Assembly: GCA_000621765.1 (NCBI GenBank)
Contig: JHXJ01000001.1
Coordinates: 124,001 to 188,000, forward strand
Reading direction: 5' to 3'
DNA from: Ruminococcaceae bacterium AB4001
GTDB taxonomy: Bacteria; Bacillota; Clostridia; Saccharofermentanales; Saccharofermentanaceae
Length of the DNA stretch: 64,000 bases
Shown one piece after another: positions 36,862 through 46,163 of the stretch (positions are counted from its first letter, which is position 1; every line of letters begins with the position of its first letter). The notes beneath the pieces were generated by a model. The model ran no database searches and was not told where the DNA came from. It worked only from the letters and a program-made list of their open reading frames with translations. Both the position numbers and the translations under genes were made by a program.

Positions 36862-38048
36862 ACAACTTCAGCATTAAAGATGTTCTCAAGAAGAACGTAA
36901 TGGCAATAGCACTCCTCGTTATCTACGTTTTCTTCACGATAATGACAGGCGGAAACATGTTCACTTCATCGAACGTTGCTTCCCTCATCGACCAGAACGC
37001 TTACGTGTTCATCTTAGGTACCGGTATGCTCATGTGCATGCTCACCGGCGGTAACATCGACCTTTCCGTAGGTTCGTTCGTCTGCTTCATGGGTGCGATC
37101 GTCGGTATCTTCTCCGTCGAAAACAAGATCATCCACTCGGCAGCAAGCGTACCTGCAGTACTTCTTATTGCCATCGCAGTAGGTCTTGCTTACGGTGCAC
37201 TCTTAGGCTTCCTCATCGCTTACATGAGGATACCTCCGTGGATCGCAACGCTCGCAGGCTACCTCGCATTCAGAGGCCTCGGCACACAGATCCTCATCAC
37301 GGCTTCCGAGACATCAGCTATCTCGAACTTCCCCGATGGTTTCCTTAAGATCTTCTCCGGCAAGATCTTCGAATCAGGCTACGATACGATGAATATCCCC
37401 TGTATCGTTCTTGGTGTCCTCGGTGCGGGCGCAGTCATCGTCCTCAACCTCATGGGCCGTGCCAAGAAGATCAAGAAGGGCTATTCGGCAGATCCTCTCT
37501 GGTTCGTTATCTTAAAGAGCGTACTCATTGCAGCCATCATCATGGTCATCGCAGTCCAGCTCTCATGGGACGGCGGACTTCCTGTAGTAGTTCTCTGGAT
37601 CATCGCGATCCTCGTCATCTACGGGATCATTACCGAAAAGACAACTATCGGACGTCACTTCACGACAGTCGGCGGAAACGCAGAGACTGCAAGACTTTCC
37701 GGTATCAACAACAAGCTTGTCATGTTCTGCGCTTACCTCAACATGGCGCTCCTCACCGTACTCGCTTCACTCATCGTTACTGCAAGATTCGGTTCGGCAA
37801 ACGCTTTCGCAGGTCAGAACTTCGAGCTTGACGCGATCGCAGCTTGTATCGTCGGCGGCGTATCCGCATACGGCGGTTCAGGTACAGTCGTAGGAATGGT
37901 TATCGGTGCTGCGCTCATCGGTGTAATCAACCAGGGCATGTCACTGATGTCTATCGACCAGGATACGATCAAGATCGTTAAGGGTCTGGTACTCCTTGCA
38001 GCCGTTGTTTTCGAGATCGTATCAAAGAAGGGCAACAAGAAGCAGTAA
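36858..38048 (+). CDS. Sugar ABC transporter permease 2 (GguB-like paralogue)
   Basis: The 396-residue protein aligns by eye with permease 1 along its length (NAYVFILGTGMLMCMLTGGNIDLSVGSFVC; LSGINNKLVMFCAYLNM; ELDAIAACIVGGVSAYGGSGTV). The canonical ChvE-GguA-GguB system has one permease that forms a homodimer; two tandem paralogues suggest a heterodimeric channel here. It is the last gene of the operon, followed by a strong terminator at 38124. Confidence 0.92.
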   Translation: MNNFSIKDVLKKNVMAIALLVIYVFFTIMTGGNMFTSSNVASLIDQNAYVFILGTGMLMCMLTGGNIDLSVGSFVCFMGAIVGIFSVENKIIHSAASVPAVLLIAIAVGLAYGALLGFLIAYMRIPPWIATLAGYLAFRGLGTQILITASETSAISNFPDGFLKIFSGKIFESGYDTMNIPCIVLGVLGAGAVIVLNLMGRAKKIKKGYSADPLWFVILKSVLIAAIIMVIAVQLSWDGGLPVVVLWIIAILVIYGIITEKTTIGRHFTTVGGNAETARLSGINNKLVMFCAYLNMALLTVLASLIVTARFGSANAFAGQNFELDAIAACIVGGVSAYGGSGTVVGMVIGAALIGVINQGMSLMSIDQDTIKIVKGLVLLAAVVFEIVSKKGNKKQ

Positions 38049-38123
38049 GAAGATTTATAACCAATTATTTTCATAATTATGTTTTCCGGTCACCCGAATA
38101 CCCGGAATACACTTTACCTCCAG

Positions 38124-38157
38124 CCGCCGCAATCCCCTTTGCGGCGGTTACATTTTT
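38124..38157 (+). terminator. Rho-independent terminator of the sugar transporter operon
   Basis: CCGCCGCAA (38124-38132) and TTGCGGCGG (38139-38147) enclose a 6-nt loop and are followed by a five-T run (38153-38157). Confidence 0.88.
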
Positions 38158-38186
38158 GGGGTGAAAAAACAGCGGAAAAAGAGACT

Positions 38187-39905
38187 TCAGGTCAGGTTCT
38201 TTACGATGGTGATCCTGTTGCGTCCGTCGACGAATTTGTAGCGCACGTCATCCGTGTACTTCTTGATGAGGAAGATGCCAAGGCCGCCTATCTGGCGTTC
38301 GTCGCCAGACAGGGAGATGTCCGGATCTTCTTTCGTCAGCGGATTATAAGGGATGCCCCAGTCGATCAGTCTTACGACGGCCTGGGAATTGTCCTTGCTC
38401 CTGCCGATCTTGACGACGACGTCACCGGTGTCCGGAGCATATGCGTAGAACGCGATGTTGACGAACAGCTCTTCGACCGCAAGATCGATCTGCAGTTTCT
38501 TGGCTTTAGGACAGCCGATCTCATCAAGATAAGAGTCGATGAAGTTGATGACTTCAGGCAGGTTCTCTTTCGCAGCTTCGATGCGGAGTTCCCTGATGTC
38601 GATGCAGCGGGGGATCGTCTGCCATGCGTTGCTTATGTAAAAACTCTCTATGATGTCACCATCGAGCTTGCCTTCTTTAGCCATTTCCCTCAGGATCCCG
38701 AAAGCTTTCTCGGGCGTGACCGGAGGTTTATAAGGTCTGTCGTCAGCTATTAAAGCATCGTATATGTCGATAACGGTGAGGAGCCTTACTTCCCACGGGA
38801 TGTCTTCGGCTTTGAGCTTGTCGGGATAGCCCGTGCCATCTAAGTATTCGTGGTGTTCGGAGGCCCATGTGGGAACGTTCTTGAAGCTTCCGACGAACTC
38901 CATCTTCGACAGGAGTTTGCGGGTAAGTTCGGCGTGGGATTCGATGATCTCGCGCTCTTCCTGGGTGAGCGTTCCTCTTTGGATGGTTATCTCTTCAAGT
39001 TCTTCCGGATCTAACAGGGGGCATGTTTCCCCGTCAGCGTTAAGGATCTTGAAAGATGCCACTTTGGTAAGTTTTGCGACCGTCTTGTCATCAAGGTACT
39101 GCGCGGTATTGGCTTCGATGATGAGCTTTTCCGCTTTGTCCAGGCGCGATAACTGTTTCTCTGCCTTTTTCTCAGGCATGTCGCCAGAGAGCATGCGGAT
39201 CTTTATCATCAGCCTTGCGATGACGAGCTTGTTTAGGATATTCGGAAGCGCGGTGCCTAGCCTTGTTGCCTTGTCCATTATCTCCTGTGAGACCAGAAGC
39301 TTTCCTATGTCGTGAAGCCAGAAACTCATGAGGAGAGGCTCTGTGTTCTTCGAAGTCTTCTTGCTGAGTTCGCCGTGGGACGAGAGCCACTCTAAGTAAT
39401 ACTGGGCATACTTGACCATGTTCTTGGTGTGGTTCGCGTTATAGGTCGATTTCTCTTCGAACGCCGTGACCATGACTTCCACGAATGAATTCATGAGCGC
39501 GGTGATCTGCGTCGTAAGGCTCTTGTTCTTTACGATGAGGTTCGTGACTTCAGTGTGGTCCGAGATGAGGACGATCAGGCTGTTCTCGCCGGCTTTCTGT
39601 TCCATGACCGTAGTCGTGATCTTGAAGTGTTTCATGCTTCTGCCGGAGCGGTAAGCCACGGTTCTTGAGAGGTTCCTGCTAAGGCATGCCGCATCCATCA
39701 GCATCTCGAAGAACTTGTCGTTCCCGGCGCTCAGCTTCATGAGATCCCTTAAGCCCGCGCCCGTGAGGGACTCCTTATCGAGCCCGAGCAATGTGCAGGC
39801 AGCCGGATTACAGGTACTGATCCTGTTGTCCGGATCAATGACCAGTACTCCGTCCGAGAGATTTTCTATTATGTTCTGATATAAGACCGATTTCCCTTTT
39901 TCCAT
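38187..39905 (-). CDS. PAS / HD-GYP-like / RsbW-type ATPase fusion protein
   Basis: The 572-residue protein has no membrane segment. A PAS domain lies at about 8-120. An HD domain follows with HDIGKL (198-203) and HHEYLDGTGYP (351-361), which is the HD-GYP signature with GTGYP in place of GYP-type spacing; such domains hydrolyse cyclic di-GMP. The C-terminal part from about 435 is an HATPase of the RsbW/anti-sigma type (DLAVEELFVNIAFYAY, DWGIPYNPL, GGLGIFLIKKYTDDVRY). The combination suggests a stress-type switch that joins second-messenger turnover to partner-switching kinase activity. Confidence 0.85.
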   Translation of the reverse strand: MEKGKSVLYQNIIENLSDGVLVIDPDNRISTCNPAACTLLGLDKESLTGAGLRDLMKLSAGNDKFFEMLMDAACLSRNLSRTVAYRSGRSMKHFKITTTVMEQKAGENSLIVLISDHTEVTNLIVKNKSLTTQITALMNSFVEVMVTAFEEKSTYNANHTKNMVKYAQYYLEWLSSHGELSKKTSKNTEPLLMSFWLHDIGKLLVSQEIMDKATRLGTALPNILNKLVIARLMIKIRMLSGDMPEKKAEKQLSRLDKAEKLIIEANTAQYLDDKTVAKLTKVASFKILNADGETCPLLDPEELEEITIQRGTLTQEEREIIESHAELTRKLLSKMEFVGSFKNVPTWASEHHEYLDGTGYPDKLKAEDIPWEVRLLTVIDIYDALIADDRPYKPPVTPEKAFGILREMAKEGKLDGDIIESFYISNAWQTIPRCIDIRELRIEAAKENLPEVINFIDSYLDEIGCPKAKKLQIDLAVEELFVNIAFYAYAPDTGDVVVKIGRSKDNSQAVVRLIDWGIPYNPLTKEDPDISLSGDERQIGGLGIFLIKKYTDDVRYKFVDGRNRITIVKNLT

Positions 39906-40064
39906 AAAGCACCTGCATATTCCGTACAGTTTTACTTCCCCTATATTATAAATGCTCCGCGCGGAAAAATGTTGATTTCGTGACGGATGCCTTGGAAATA
40001 TTGAAGTCTTGCCTGTAATCTTTTATTATTTTCGCGAAAATCTTAATCAGCAGCAGGGATCTTT

Positions 40065-41603
40065 ATGGAGCAGTTAATCAAGAATATCACCGAGATCAAC
40101 GACGCCGTTAACTCATTTGTCTGGGTCAAGATAGGCCTTATCCTCCTCATCGGTACGGGCGTGCTGATGACCATAGTCACGAAATTCTTCCAGATAAGTC
40201 ATTTCGGACACTGGTGGAAAAAGACCGGCGGCGGCATGTTCGACAAGATGAGCCACAACAAGAAAGACGCGGGAAGTGTCTCGCAGTTCCAGGCTCTCTG
40301 CACGGCCCTTGCGGCAACGATCGGTACAGGAAACATCGCGGGCGTATCGGCAGCCATCTGCCTCGGCGGTCCCGGCGCGGTCTTCTGGATGTGGATCGCC
40401 GCTTTCTTCGGCATGATGACTAACTATTCCGAGAACGTTCTCGGTATCTACTACAGAAGGAAGAACGTCGACGGCGAGTGGTCCGGCGGCGCCATGTACT
40501 ATCTGCAGGACGGTCTCGGTTCCTATAAGGGATGCAAGGTCATTGGCCGCATCCTTGCGATCCTTTTCGCCTGTTTCGCTGCCCTGGCTTCGTTCGGTAT
40601 CGGCAACATGGGCCAGGTCAACAAGATCACGTTAAACCTTGAGTCTGCATTCTTCTCCGGTATCTCCGAAAACTACACAGTCTTCGGTTCGGTCAAGCTC
40701 GTTCCCCTCGTTATCGGAATCTTCCTCATGATCGTGTCTGCGGTCATCATCCTGGGCGGACTTAAGAGGATCGCGGCTTTCGCTGAGAAGATCGTTCCTT
40801 TCATGGCGGTCGCTTACATCATCGGAGCCCTTATCCTCGTTATAATCCACGTTCCTTCAGTTCCCGCTGCCATCGCATCCATCTTCAAGTTCGCGTTCGG
40901 CATCAAGCCCGTCGCAGGCGCTGCAGCAGGCATCGTAATAAGAGACGTTATTACACAGGGCTGCAAGAGAGGCGTCTTCTCCAATGAGGCAGGTCTCGGT
41001 TCCTCGGTCATGGTCCACTCGAACTCCGACGTTAAAGAGCCCGTAAAGCAGGGCATGTGGGGTATCTTCGAAGTATTCGCCGACACGTTCGTCGTCTGCA
41101 CCATGACGGCGCTCGTAGTCCTGACATCAGGCTTCATCGATCTTGAGACGGGTCTCGTAAATGAGGGCGTCAACGACGCAACCCTCGTTGCTAAGGCATT
41201 CAGCAATGTCTTCGGCAAGGGCGGCGAGTGGTTCATTGCTCTGGCGATCCTTCTCTTCGCATTCACGACGGTCCTCGGCTGGTCACACTACGGCAGCAAG
41301 GCGGTCGAATACCTTTTCAGCACCAAAGCCGCAAAGGTCTACAAGATCATCTTCGTACTGCTGATCGTGGCAGGCGCGCTCCTCGAGAGCTCCTTCGCAT
41401 GGGACATTTCCGACACCTTCAACGGACTCATGATGATCCCGAACCTGATAGGCGTCATCGCGCTCTTCCCGCTCGTAAAGAAGATCACGGACAACTACGT
41501 CGCTAGGAAGGTCAAGGGAAAGAAGGATGTAAAGCCCATGCTCTCCTACGATAAGGCCATCCAGGCAGAGCACGAAGAGCTCGTAGAAAAGGGAGCTGAG
41601 TAA
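40065..41603 (+). CDS. Alanine/glycine:cation symporter (AgcS family)
   Basis: The 512-residue polytopic protein has the family hallmarks: FQALCTALAATIGTGNIAGVSAAICLGGPGAVFWMW near residue 80 and a VFSNEAGLGSS segment near 305, with about eleven membrane helices. AgcS proteins import alanine or glycine together with sodium. It is monocistronic; the short upstream region (39906-40064) shows no glycine riboswitch-like structure that I can recognise. Confidence 0.92.
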   Translation: MEQLIKNITEINDAVNSFVWVKIGLILLIGTGVLMTIVTKFFQISHFGHWWKKTGGGMFDKMSHNKKDAGSVSQFQALCTALAATIGTGNIAGVSAAICLGGPGAVFWMWIAAFFGMMTNYSENVLGIYYRRKNVDGEWSGGAMYYLQDGLGSYKGCKVIGRILAILFACFAALASFGIGNMGQVNKITLNLESAFFSGISENYTVFGSVKLVPLVIGIFLMIVSAVIILGGLKRIAAFAEKIVPFMAVAYIIGALILVIIHVPSVPAAIASIFKFAFGIKPVAGAAAGIVIRDVITQGCKRGVFSNEAGLGSSVMVHSNSDVKEPVKQGMWGIFEVFADTFVVCTMTALVVLTSGFIDLETGLVNEGVNDATLVAKAFSNVFGKGGEWFIALAILLFAFTTVLGWSHYGSKAVEYLFSTKAAKVYKIIFVLLIVAGALLESSFAWDISDTFNGLMMIPNLIGVIALFPLVKKITDNYVARKVKGKKDVKPMLSYDKAIQAEHEELVEKGAE

Positions 41604-41703
41604 GAACTGCAACAAAAACCGCCCTTTATCTGTACAAATAGTGTGAAAACACTTGAAAGGGCGTGCTCTAATATGGGAATAACTACCAATTCTTACAAAA
41701 TTC

Positions 41704-41733
41704 TTATAAAATTCGCTTTTTAGATAGTATAAT
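41704..41733 (+). promoter_or_regulatory. Promoter of the MoxR-Bat operon
   Basis: TATAAT (41728-41733) follows TTATAA (41704-41709) at 18-nt spacing, 77 nt before the start codon. A hairpin with CGCCCTTT/AAAGGGCG arms around an AGTGT/ACACT stem lies further upstream (about 41619-41662), possibly ending the AgcS transcript. Confidence 0.5.
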
Positions 41734-41809
41734 AGGCAAGTCAAAATATTTTTATGATAGCGTGCGCAGGTGTGCAAACTGCGCTGAACGCGGAGAATGA
41801 GAGGTTTTT

Positions 41810-42805
41810 ATGGCTGAACAACTCGTAATGAACATCAATGTTGATGAGCTGGCAAGAGCCAATTCTATCATCAACAACATCAGGACTTACTACACTTCTA
41901 AGATCGTAGGACAGTCGCAGCTGGGCGTTTCGCTCCTGGTCTCCATGATCGCGAACGGACACATCCTGCTCGAATCGGTTCCTGGTCTTGCGAAGACAAC
42001 GGCAGCCAAGGTCATGACCGAAGCCGTCGGCGGATCCTTCTCCAGAGTTCAGTGCACGCCGGACCTTCTGCCTTCCGACATCATCGGTACGCAGACATTC
42101 AACATGACCAATAACACCTTCGAGACGAAGATCGGTCCTGTTTACGCGAACTTCCTTCTCCTCGACGAGATCAACCGTTCAAGTGCTAAGACACAGAGCG
42201 CCATGCTCGAAGCCATGCAGGAGAGATCGGTAAGTATCGGCGGCCAGACATACAAGCTCCCGCCCGTATTCATCGTTATCGCTACACAGAACCCTATCGA
42301 GCAGGAAGGTACTTATGAGCTTTCCGAGGCCCAGCAGGACAGATTCCTTCTTAAGGAAGTTATTACATATCCTAACGTTACGGAAGAAGTCGAGATCCTC
42401 AACAGGATCGAGGGTGATGTCTTCACGGCTTCAAAGGCTGTCGTTACCATCGAAGACATCGAGTTCTTACAGGATCTCTGCAAGAAAGTCTATATCTCAC
42501 CTGCTATCAAGAAGTACATCGTTGATATCGTCCAGGCTACACGTGATCCGGCCAGATTCATCTCGCCGAACCTCGCAAGCTACATTGCAATGGGTTCTTC
42601 CACACGTGCTGCAATCGCATTCATGGAAGTTTCCAAGGCTGTTGCCCTCATCCAGGGCAGGGCTTATGTAACACCTGACGACGTCAAGGCGATGAGACAT
42701 GAAGTTATGCGTCACAGAATCATGCTCAACTTCGCAGCTATCGCTGACGGAATTAAGGAAGAGACCATCGTTGATGCAATTGTCGGAGCTATCGTTACTC
42801 CATGA
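41810..42805 (+). CDS. MoxR-family AAA+ ATPase
   Basis: The 331-residue protein carries the MoxR Walker A ESVPGLAKT (55-63), Walker B FLLLDEINR (about 114), sensor 1 IATQNPIEQEGTYELSEAQQDRFLL and a C-terminal lid domain. MoxR ATPases act as chaperones that assemble or activate protein complexes together with VWA proteins. It starts the operon and overlaps the DUF58 gene by 4 nt. Confidence 0.93.
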   Translation: MAEQLVMNINVDELARANSIINNIRTYYTSKIVGQSQLGVSLLVSMIANGHILLESVPGLAKTTAAKVMTEAVGGSFSRVQCTPDLLPSDIIGTQTFNMTNNTFETKIGPVYANFLLLDEINRSSAKTQSAMLEAMQERSVSIGGQTYKLPPVFIVIATQNPIEQEGTYELSEAQQDRFLLKEVITYPNVTEEVEILNRIEGDVFTASKAVVTIEDIEFLQDLCKKVYISPAIKKYIVDIVQATRDPARFISPNLASYIAMGSSTRAAIAFMEVSKAVALIQGRAYVTPDDVKAMRHEVMRHRIMLNFAAIADGIKEETIVDAIVGAIVTP

Positions 42806-43683
42806 ACTTAGACTACGTCTCAAGGATAAAGTTCGGGCTTAAGCGTTATAAGACCATAGCTACGGACAAAGCGACGAGCAGAATACTCGACGGTTCATAT
42901 AACTCCATCTATAAGGGACGGAGCATGAATTTCGACGAGCTTCGTGAGTACGTGCCCGGAGATGACATCAAGGATATCGACTGGAAGGCAACGTCAAGAA
43001 GCCAGAAGGTCCTTATCAGACAGTACATCGCCGAGAAGAAGCACAACGTCATGCTGGTCATGGACACGAACAGGAGAATGCTCGCTGAGACAAAGGGCGG
43101 AGAGGTCAAATCCGAAGTTGCCCTCATGGCCGGCGGTACTCTGGCTTACATGGTCACCGACAACGGCGATTACGTCAGCGGACTTTACTATAACAACGAC
43201 AAGATGGAAAGGTCGCCTTTCAAGACGGGCTTCCTTAATCTCGAATTCCTGCTCGAAGGATATGCCAAGTGCTTAAATCCCGACAACAAGTCAGAGCTCA
43301 ACGGAATCCTGAGATACATGATGAGCTACGTCAAGCGCAGGATGATCATCGTCATCGTGACCGATCTTGAGGGTATCTGCAACCTGTCAGACAGCCTCTT
43401 AAACCAGATCACGATGGTACATGACGTACTGCTCATAAGGGTCAGTGACACGGACATTTTCGGTAAGAAGGTCTACAATGTTGTAGGCTCTGGCTACCTT
43501 CCCGCGTTCATCTCGACCAATAAGTCACTGCAGAGACAGCAACAGAAAATTGTAAAAGACATGGAGAAGCAGGCTGAGACCAAGCTCAACAGACACGGCA
43601 TCCCGACCATCACGGTCGATTCTGAGGTTAGGGTCGACGGCAAGATCGCCGAGCTTCTCGAGAAGAATAAGGTCGTAAATTAA
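42802..43683 (+). CDS. DUF58 protein
   Basis: The 293-residue protein has the DUF58 hallmark GDDIKDIDWKATSRSQKVLIRQY at about residues 50-72, followed by a VWA-like fold in which VMLVMDTNRRM replaces the metal-binding site. DUF58 genes nearly always lie next to moxR. Members are thought to be substrates or adaptors of MoxR. Coupled by 4-nt overlap to the ATPase gene. Confidence 0.9.
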   Translation: MNLDYVSRIKFGLKRYKTIATDKATSRILDGSYNSIYKGRSMNFDELREYVPGDDIKDIDWKATSRSQKVLIRQYIAEKKHNVMLVMDTNRRMLAETKGGEVKSEVALMAGGTLAYMVTDNGDYVSGLYYNNDKMERSPFKTGFLNLEFLLEGYAKCLNPDNKSELNGILRYMMSYVKRRMIIVIVTDLEGICNLSDSLLNQITMVHDVLLIRVSDTDIFGKKVYNVVGSGYLPAFISTNKSLQRQQQKIVKDMEKQAETKLNRHGIPTITVDSEVRVDGKIAELLEKNKVVN

Positions 43684-43688
43684 GGCAT

Positions 43689-44177
43689 ATGGAAACAACG
43701 ATCAACTTAAGACAGTTATTTGATTTCTCCATAGTCCCGCTTCTTATAACGGGAGGGATCCTTGCCGCTCTTACGATTGCGATAATCCTCATGTTCCTCT
43801 ATGACCTCATAAAGGATATTAAGAGGAAAGAAAAAGAAGTCATCATTGAAGAGCCTGTGTTCGTCAAGCCTGACATGCCCAAGCTCAAGGCTGAATATCT
43901 TGCGATGCTCGATGCTCTCGAGCAGAAGTACAACGAGGATACGACAAAGATCAGGCCTGCTTATGAAGGAATGAGCCGTATCGTAAGAGAGTTCGTTTAC
44001 AAGGCCACCGGCACCAAGGTCGACAAGTTCTCGCTCTTTGAGATCAGCAGGACCGAGTTCAGCGACCTCACAAAGCTCGTAGGCGAGTACTACCAGCCGG
44101 AATTCGACAAGATTTCCGAAGGCGACGTCAGGGCATCACTCGAAAAATCAAGGAGACTGGTATCTGAATGGAACTGA
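43689..44177 (+). CDS. Membrane protein of the MoxR-Bat operon (DUF4381-like position)
   Basis: The 162-residue protein has one transmembrane helix (about 16-38) and a helical cytoplasmic domain (KLKAEYLAMLDALEQKYNEDTTK...FVYKATGTKVDKFSLFEISRTEF). The position between DUF58 and BatA matches the DUF4381-like gene of other Bat operons. I do not recognise specific catalytic residues. It overlaps the next gene by 10 nt. Confidence 0.7.
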   Translation: METTINLRQLFDFSIVPLLITGGILAALTIAIILMFLYDLIKDIKRKEKEVIIEEPVFVKPDMPKLKAEYLAMLDALEQKYNEDTTKIRPAYEGMSRIVREFVYKATGTKVDKFSLFEISRTEFSDLTKLVGEYYQPEFDKISEGDVRASLEKSRRLVSEWN

Positions 44178-45202
44178 AGAGTCCTTTAGCTTTATATATT
44201 TGTGCGGGTGTCGCGGCAGTATTCGTTATTGCCACGTTCATCAACATCCGTCTTAAGAGAAAGTACAAGGGCGGCAAGAGATCTTATCTGCCTGAGTACC
44301 TGACGAGCCAGCCGTCTTACAAGGCGAAGATGGTCTGGTACACGATCCTTAAGTATGTCCTGATCGTTCTCATCATTACGAGCATCGTTCTTTCCGGATT
44401 CCTCATGTCCAGACCTTACAAGACGGAGTCCAGACAGCTCGCAAACTACAACAGGGACATCATCCTCTGCATGGACGTAAGTACGACCGTAGACCACTTA
44501 AACGCTACGCTCATCGACAAGCTTGAAGAGCTTGTTTTAGAGCTCAACGGTGAGCGCTTCGGCATCGTTATCTTCAATACGTCACCGGTACTTCTCGTAC
44601 CGCTGACCAATGACTACCAGTATGTCATCGAGATCCTGGAGAAGGTAAAAGTCGGACTCCAGATGAGACTTGATTTCGACAACGGAAAACTTATCTACTC
44701 AGATAAGCTCCTTGAGTCCGAGGCATTCATCAGCAACGGAACGCTCGTCGACAATGCGGAGAGAGGATCTTCCATTATCGGTGACGGACTTGCTGCGGCA
44801 GCCTTAGACTTCTACGACTATGAAGACAAGCCCGACCGTTCGAGAGTCATTATCTTCTCTACGGATAACGAGCTCTACGGTGAAGAGATCATCACTCTTC
44901 CCGAGGCAGGCCAGATGTGCCAGGACAGAGACATCACAGTTTACGGTATCGGTACCGAGAAGATGGCTCCGGCTGACCGTGCCATGATGAAGGAAGTCGT
45001 TGAGGATACGGGCGGAACCTTCTACTACGGCGAAGATGACGACGTAGTCGAGGGAATCGTTTCCGAGATCAGAAGACAGATCGCGACCTTAGACGACACG
45101 CAGTATGAGATAGTCGAGTATGAGACACCTGAGACTCCTTTCAGGCTCCTCCTCTTATCTCTCAGCCTTATGCTCCTGTTAGCATTCTTATTGAAAGTGT
45201 GA
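44168..45202 (+). CDS. BatA-like membrane VWA protein
   Basis: The 344-residue protein has N-terminal transmembrane segments (about 8-26 and 56-78), an exposed VWA domain and a C-terminal helix. The metal site begins ILCMDVSTT: the third position of the usual DxSxS is Thr instead of Ser, which can still coordinate metal. A later YEDKPDRSRVIIFSTDNE gives the second loop. It belongs to the Bat module of envelope or stress-tolerance operons. Confidence 0.85.
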   Translation: MELKSPLALYICAGVAAVFVIATFINIRLKRKYKGGKRSYLPEYLTSQPSYKAKMVWYTILKYVLIVLIITSIVLSGFLMSRPYKTESRQLANYNRDIILCMDVSTTVDHLNATLIDKLEELVLELNGERFGIVIFNTSPVLLVPLTNDYQYVIEILEKVKVGLQMRLDFDNGKLIYSDKLLESEAFISNGTLVDNAERGSSIIGDGLAAAALDFYDYEDKPDRSRVIIFSTDNELYGEEIITLPEAGQMCQDRDITVYGIGTEKMAPADRAMMKEVVEDTGGTFYYGEDDDVVEGIVSEIRRQIATLDDTQYEIVEYETPETPFRLLLLSLSLMLLLAFLLKV

Positions 45203-45206
45203 TCAG

Positions 45207-46160
45207 ATGGAACCATTGCATTTTGAACCCATAATTCCCATCTGGTTAATGGTCATAATCTGTATCGGTCTTCTCGCTATCAAGAGGAGAGGCATTATTC
45301 CGTACATCAGGCAGATCCTGATCGTACTCCTTCTCTTCGCGATCAACTTAAGACCCCAGTACGTTTCAAACGAAGTCACTGTAGTCAAGCAGAAGCTCAA
45401 CTGCTACTGCATCATCGTAATCGATGACACCCTCAGCATGATGGCCGAGGACTACCAGGGCGACAATCCGCGTATGGACGGCGTTAAGGCTGATGTCGAG
45501 TACATCACCGAGCAGCTCGTCGGCGCTAAGTTCTGCCTGATCGACTTCAACAACGACGTCAATCTCGTAGCTCCGTTCACGGATGACAGCTACTATATCA
45601 AGTCATGCATCGACAGCCTCTATCCGCTGCCCGATTATCACGCAACAGGTACGAACATCAACGTATGTAAGGACCTTCTGGGCAAGATGATCACTGACGC
45701 GAACATGATGGGTGACGGCCACGTTGTCGTATTCTTCATCTCAGACGGCGAAAATACCGACAACCACGAGCTCGAGTCTTTCGTCAAGGTTTCCGGCGGT
45801 ATCGAAGCCGGCGCAGTCATGGGCTACGGAACAGAGGAAGGCGGCCAGATGCATTACTACGACGAGCTTCACGATGAGATCGTTCTCGTCGAGGATAAGA
45901 GAAGCTTCCCTTATGAGGCTGCCATTTCCTGCATCAACGAAGAAAATCTCCAGCAGATCGCAGATGACCTGAACCTGGAATACATTCACATGGAAGACCA
46001 GTCTGACATCGACGATACGATCGCAGATGTCATGGGTCTGCTCGACACCAAGGAAGAAGAGACCACTGAGTACGGATATGCCGATGTTTACTATTGGTTT
46101 GTCATCCCGCTCGCTGCACTTGTCGCTTATGAATTCATAAGCGTGAAGAGGAGGGCCTGA
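45207..46160 (+). CDS. BatB-like membrane VWA protein
   Basis: The 317-residue protein has an N-terminal helix pair (about 8-42), a VWA domain with IVIDDTLSM as the MIDAS start and VVFFISDGENTDN as the second loop, and a C-terminal membrane helix. It starts 4 nt after batA-like and is followed at 3 nt by the TPR gene. BatA and BatB are thought to form a membrane complex with BatC-like TPR proteins. Confidence 0.85.
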   Translation: MEPLHFEPIIPIWLMVIICIGLLAIKRRGIIPYIRQILIVLLLFAINLRPQYVSNEVTVVKQKLNCYCIIVIDDTLSMMAEDYQGDNPRMDGVKADVEYITEQLVGAKFCLIDFNNDVNLVAPFTDDSYYIKSCIDSLYPLPDYHATGTNINVCKDLLGKMITDANMMGDGHVVVFFISDGENTDNHELESFVKVSGGIEAGAVMGYGTEEGGQMHYYDELHDEIVLVEDKRSFPYEAAISCINEENLQQIADDLNLEYIHMEDQSDIDDTIADVMGLLDTKEEETTEYGYADVYYWFVIPLAALVAYEFISVKRRA

Positions 46161-46163
46161 CGC

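Noticed and set aside
39906-40064. Possible glycine riboswitch before the AgcS symporter
   Set aside because: The region is short and shared with a divergent gene; no paired elements of the known class could be recognised.
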